DNA from: Candidatus Poseidoniaceae archaeon
GTDB lineage: Archaea > Thermoplasmatota > Poseidoniia > Poseidoniales > Poseidoniaceae
Reading direction: 5' to 3'
DNA length: 8,916 nucleotides
Assembly: GCA_013330015.1 (NCBI GenBank)
Contig: DUJC01000145.1
Coordinates: 1-8,916 of the forward strand
Part shown: one piece after another, positions 7,167-8,916 of the stretch
Position numbering within the stretch: the first letter of the stretch is position 1
How the letters are laid out: the number at the start of each line of letters is the position of its first letter
Program-made: the position numbers and the translations under genes
Notes under the pieces: generated by a model
Told to the model about the DNA's origin: nothing
Seen by the model: only the letters and a program-made list of their open reading frames with translations
Databases searched by the model: none

Positions 7167-7784
7167 ATGGTAACCGCTGAGAAGACCGCACGAGCCATGC
7201 TCAAACAAGCCAATGAGTTGGGCAACACGCTACGCGAAATCGTTCGCCGTGATCTCGCCGATGAAACACGACGATTCAACGACACACTCAACCAACGAAT
7301 TCAACTCGCCAGTGAAGCGATTGTTCAAGCAGTAAAAGCCAAGGAAGCCATCGCCGCAGGTGCATCTTCCATCAACGGTAAATTGGAGAAGGCCCACAGA
7401 CGATATTCCAAGAACAACAATCTAGAAGAGTTTCGAGGCGTTTTGCAGTCTACGCTTGTCGAAATACAACAACTACGAGAGCAGCATGAGGCGGTTGCTG
7501 AGTCTCTAAGAGATGCTCAGACACCAAGCCGTTCCGCTGTGGAAATCGTTGAGCGATTTGCAATCGAATTACAAAAAGCAGCAGGTGGATGGGAAGCGAC
7601 TGGACGTGAAATCGACGAAATCATCGCTAACCTCTGCGACCCAAATCCTGACGTTGCTCTCGTGGAATTGGAACGCTATCTCACAGAGAACGGGTTTGAG
7701 ATCGTCCTTGTTGGAGAAAATCGCACCGAGGAGGCCTTGGAAGAGGCTCGTCGACTTCTTGGCTATTCAGACTCATCGGAATGA
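7167..7784 (+). CDS. 205-aa coiled-coil protein of unknown function
   Basis: Not recognised. Residues about 1-120 are almost entirely helical and charged with heptad-like spacing of Ala/Leu/Ile (ARAMLKQANELGNTLREIVR, and a later LVEIQQLREQHEAVAESLRD), suggesting one long coiled coil interrupted near 66-85 (SSINGK, NNNLEE). Residues about 125-205 look like a small mixed domain: two helices, then CDPNPDVALVELERYLTENG, a hydrophobic strand (FEIVLVG) and a final helix (EEALEEARRLLGY). There is no signal peptide, transmembrane segment or cysteine-rich motif; the single cysteine is at about 157. It could be a structural or adaptor protein; SMC-like or prefoldin-like roles are possible but there is no ATPase motif. 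It is transcribed divergently from the SAP-like gene and runs into the convergent HemC-like gene, sharing 22 nt at the 3' end. The reading frame is clearly real from its RBS, length and composition. Confidence 0.78.
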   Translation: MVTAEKTARAMLKQANELGNTLREIVRRDLADETRRFNDTLNQRIQLASEAIVQAVKAKEAIAAGASSINGKLEKAHRRYSKNNNLEEFRGVLQSTLVEIQQLREQHEAVAESLRDAQTPSRSAVEIVERFAIELQKAAGGWEATGREIDEIIANLCDPNPDVALVELERYLTENGFEIVLVGENRTEEALEEARRLLGYSDSSE

Positions 7785-8842
7785 ATACGCATCATTGCCG
7801 GTCGCTCTTCGTGGAATTCATCAGGCATGTTTCGAATCTTACGGTTTGTTGCTTGATGCTCAGAAGTGAGGGTGGTTAGAACACTCCCCCACTCTTGCAG
7901 CAGATTCACCATTGCAATCCGATGCTTCTCAATCGGCCCGACTTGTTCAGCACAAGCACTCACCTTTCCATCAACACTCAAGGTCTCGATTCGCATCTCA
8001 ACACGTGTCCCCGACTTGCGTACTTTCTTTTCCGTGTCGATCATTGCAGACATGGTCCAATCGTCGTTGTTTCTTTTCGCTTCGCGAAGAATGGTACCAA
8101 TACCGCGCTGTTCAACATGGATTCCTGTGAGTTCGACTAAATCGCTTGGAATACTTTCCAGTAGAGCGGATTCAATTCGATAGGCAAACTCAGCAGATGG
8201 GTCAAGAATGTGCTCCACTCTCTGCTTTGGAAAACCAACACGCCCAACAATGAGCGTGAATCCATTGAGCGGAGGAGGTACAAAGTGCGAGCGTTCTGGC
8301 GATCCTTTCTGTAATCCGAGCGTATGTCGACGTGTTTTTCCTGAGAGCAGATTGTATTGGGAACGTTTCACGACATAGCCATCAATCTCTCCGTCCAGCC
8401 TTAATTCTTCGAGTCGTTCTATTTCCTCGCGAGAATCAACCTCCAAGAGAACATCGACATCCTCTTTCTCGAGGAGTTTTAGATCTTGACGTAATCGAAG
8501 CATTTGGCGTTGAATGAGTGGATTTGGACAAACGATTCGTGCATGTTTGATGAGATATTCTGGTTTGTCATCGCTCACGAGAACCCAGGTTGGTTCTCGT
8601 CGTGACAGCAGTCCAACGATGGCAAGGTTGTCGCTCTGGTGGAGATTCCAATTCTCTGGACTCATTGCAACCAAATCGCCAACACCATCGTTCAACAGTG
8701 CAATCGCATCTTCTATGGTCGGGGCCTGGCGGAGAAGAGCGTTGAACGTGTTGCTTCGCTGCTCGAGAACCTTCTCAATTTGTTGGCGAACACCATCACC
8801 ATGCGATGAAGTCGAGAGGAACACCAAGCGCTCATCTTCCAT
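7763..8842 (-). CDS. Divergent hydroxymethylbilane synthase (porphobilinogen deaminase)-like protein, probably catalytically inactive
   Basis: The 359-aa chain follows the HemC layout. LVFLSTSSHGDGVRQQIEKV (6-25) matches the N-terminal 'RIATRxSPLALWQA' strand and helix. AIALLNDGVGDLVAMSPENW (46-65) aligns with 'ELExALLxxxADIAVHSxKD'. AIVGLLSRREPTWVLVS (74-90) aligns with the 'CEREDPRDAFVS' segment. LIQRQMLRLRQDL (109-121) sits where 'SLRRQxQLxxxRPDL' lies, LDGEIDGYVV (149-158) matches 'GEYDAIIL', and FVPPPLNGFTLIVG (187-200) matches 'LPAxGQGAxxIE'. In the family, an Asp in 'MKD' is catalytic and a Cys in 'GGCQVPIG' carries the dipyrromethane cofactor. Here the first position is Asn64 and no cysteine exists between about 106 and 296. 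So the fold appears kept and the enzyme activity lost; a regulatory, tetrapyrrole-sensing or unrelated role is possible. The start ATG 8842-8840 follows GAGGTGA with 4-nt spacing. A different type II binding-protein-like fold is the main alternative. Confidence 0.68.
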   Translation of the reverse strand: MEDERLVFLSTSSHGDGVRQQIEKVLEQRSNTFNALLRQAPTIEDAIALLNDGVGDLVAMSPENWNLHQSDNLAIVGLLSRREPTWVLVSDDKPEYLIKHARIVCPNPLIQRQMLRLRQDLKLLEKEDVDVLLEVDSREEIERLEELRLDGEIDGYVVKRSQYNLLSGKTRRHTLGLQKGSPERSHFVPPPLNGFTLIVGRVGFPKQRVEHILDPSAEFAYRIESALLESIPSDLVELTGIHVEQRGIGTILREAKRNNDDWTMSAMIDTEKKVRKSGTRVEMRIETLSVDGKVSACAEQVGPIEKHRIAMVNLLQEWGSVLTTLTSEHQATNRKIRNMPDEFHEERPAMMRIHSDESE

Positions 8843-8846
8843 ACAT

Positions 8847-8853
8847 TCACCTC
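8847..8853 (-). promoter_or_regulatory. Ribosome binding site of the HemC-like gene
   Basis: GAGGTGA on the minus strand, 4 nt before the start codon at 8842; a near-perfect Shine-Dalgarno that fixes the start. An ATG one codon earlier is out of frame. Confidence 0.7.
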
Positions 8854-8854
8854 G

Positions 8855-8871
8855 GCTGAGGGCCCCTCAGC
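8855..8871. repeat. Perfect 8-bp inverted repeat (GCTGAGGG / CCCTCAGC, 1-nt centre) just upstream of the HemC-like gene
   Basis: Arms 8855-8862 and 8864-8871 are exact reverse complements around one C at 8863. The repeat lies 1 nt upstream of the ribosome binding site of the minus-strand gene. A 1-nt centre is too tight for a full RNA hairpin without opening a pair or two, so it is more like a dimeric protein-binding operator, though a GC-rich hairpin with a 3-nt loop remains possible. Confidence 0.5.
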
Positions 8872-8877
8872 AATCTA

Positions 8878-8890
8878 TGGGCGTAGCCCA
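8878..8890. repeat. Small inverted repeat (TGGGC-GTA-GCCCA)
   Basis: Five-bp perfect arms (8878-8882 and 8886-8890) with a 3-nt loop, 6 nt beyond the 8-bp palindrome. No U-run follows on either strand, so it is not a typical terminator. Short enough to occur by chance; listed because it sits next to another inverted repeat in the leader of the same gene. Confidence 0.3.
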
Positions 8891-8916
8891 CTCATTAAGA
8901 AGGACACCCTCGTCGT

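Noticed and set aside
7000..7170. Possible tRNA or small RNA in the divergent gap
   Set aside because: I found no cloverleaf arms, no GGTTCGAATCC-type T-loop and no strong hairpin with a T-run here.

Overview
The window reads as a gene-dense, roughly 50% GC euryarchaeal chromosome segment, most like a streamlined marine lineage such as Marine Group II / Poseidoniales. That placement is an inference. It rests on a multi-OB-fold, zinc-finger RPA gene directly followed by an RPA-associated (COG3390-type) gene, an archaeal-type secretion ATPase with single-domain platform proteins, GAGGTGA-type ribosome binding sites, and very short or overlapping gene junctions. No rRNA, tRNA, CRISPR array, insertion sequence or integrase was found.

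Layout. (1) Positions 2-2268, plus strand: the 3' part of an RPA large-subunit gene (its start lies off the left edge) and an RPA-associated protein gene, joined by a 4-nt ATGA stop/start overlap; both act on single-stranded DNA. (2) Positions 2327-5250, plus strand: a tight four-gene run made of an unassigned 117-aa protein with a phage-tail-like look, two separate single-domain T2SSF (GspF/TadB/TadC) membrane proteins, and a TadA/CpaF/FlaI-class ATPase. The last three are the inner-membrane motor and platform of a type IV filament system of the Epd/Tad kind; no pilin or prepilin peptidase is in view. (3) Positions 5244-6995, minus strand: a 583-aa protein with three tandem SAP-like helical modules, an acidic linker and a long helical C-terminal part, convergent with and overlapping the ATPase gene. 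(4) Positions 6996-7166: the only real intergenic gap, between divergent genes and so holding the promoters for both. (5) Positions 7167-7784, plus strand: a coiled-coil protein of unknown function. (6) Positions 7763-8842, minus strand: a divergent hydroxymethylbilane synthase (HemC)-like protein that appears to have lost the catalytic aspartate and the cofactor cysteine, preceded by two small hairpins at the right edge.

How the genes fit together. The RPA pair is a standard replication/repair unit. The T2SSF proteins and the ATPase should form one machine. The SAP-like, coiled-coil and HemC-like proteins have no assigned partners here. The most interesting items are the HemC-like probable pseudoenzyme, the phage-tail-like small protein leading the pilus-motor operon, and the triple-SAP-like protein.
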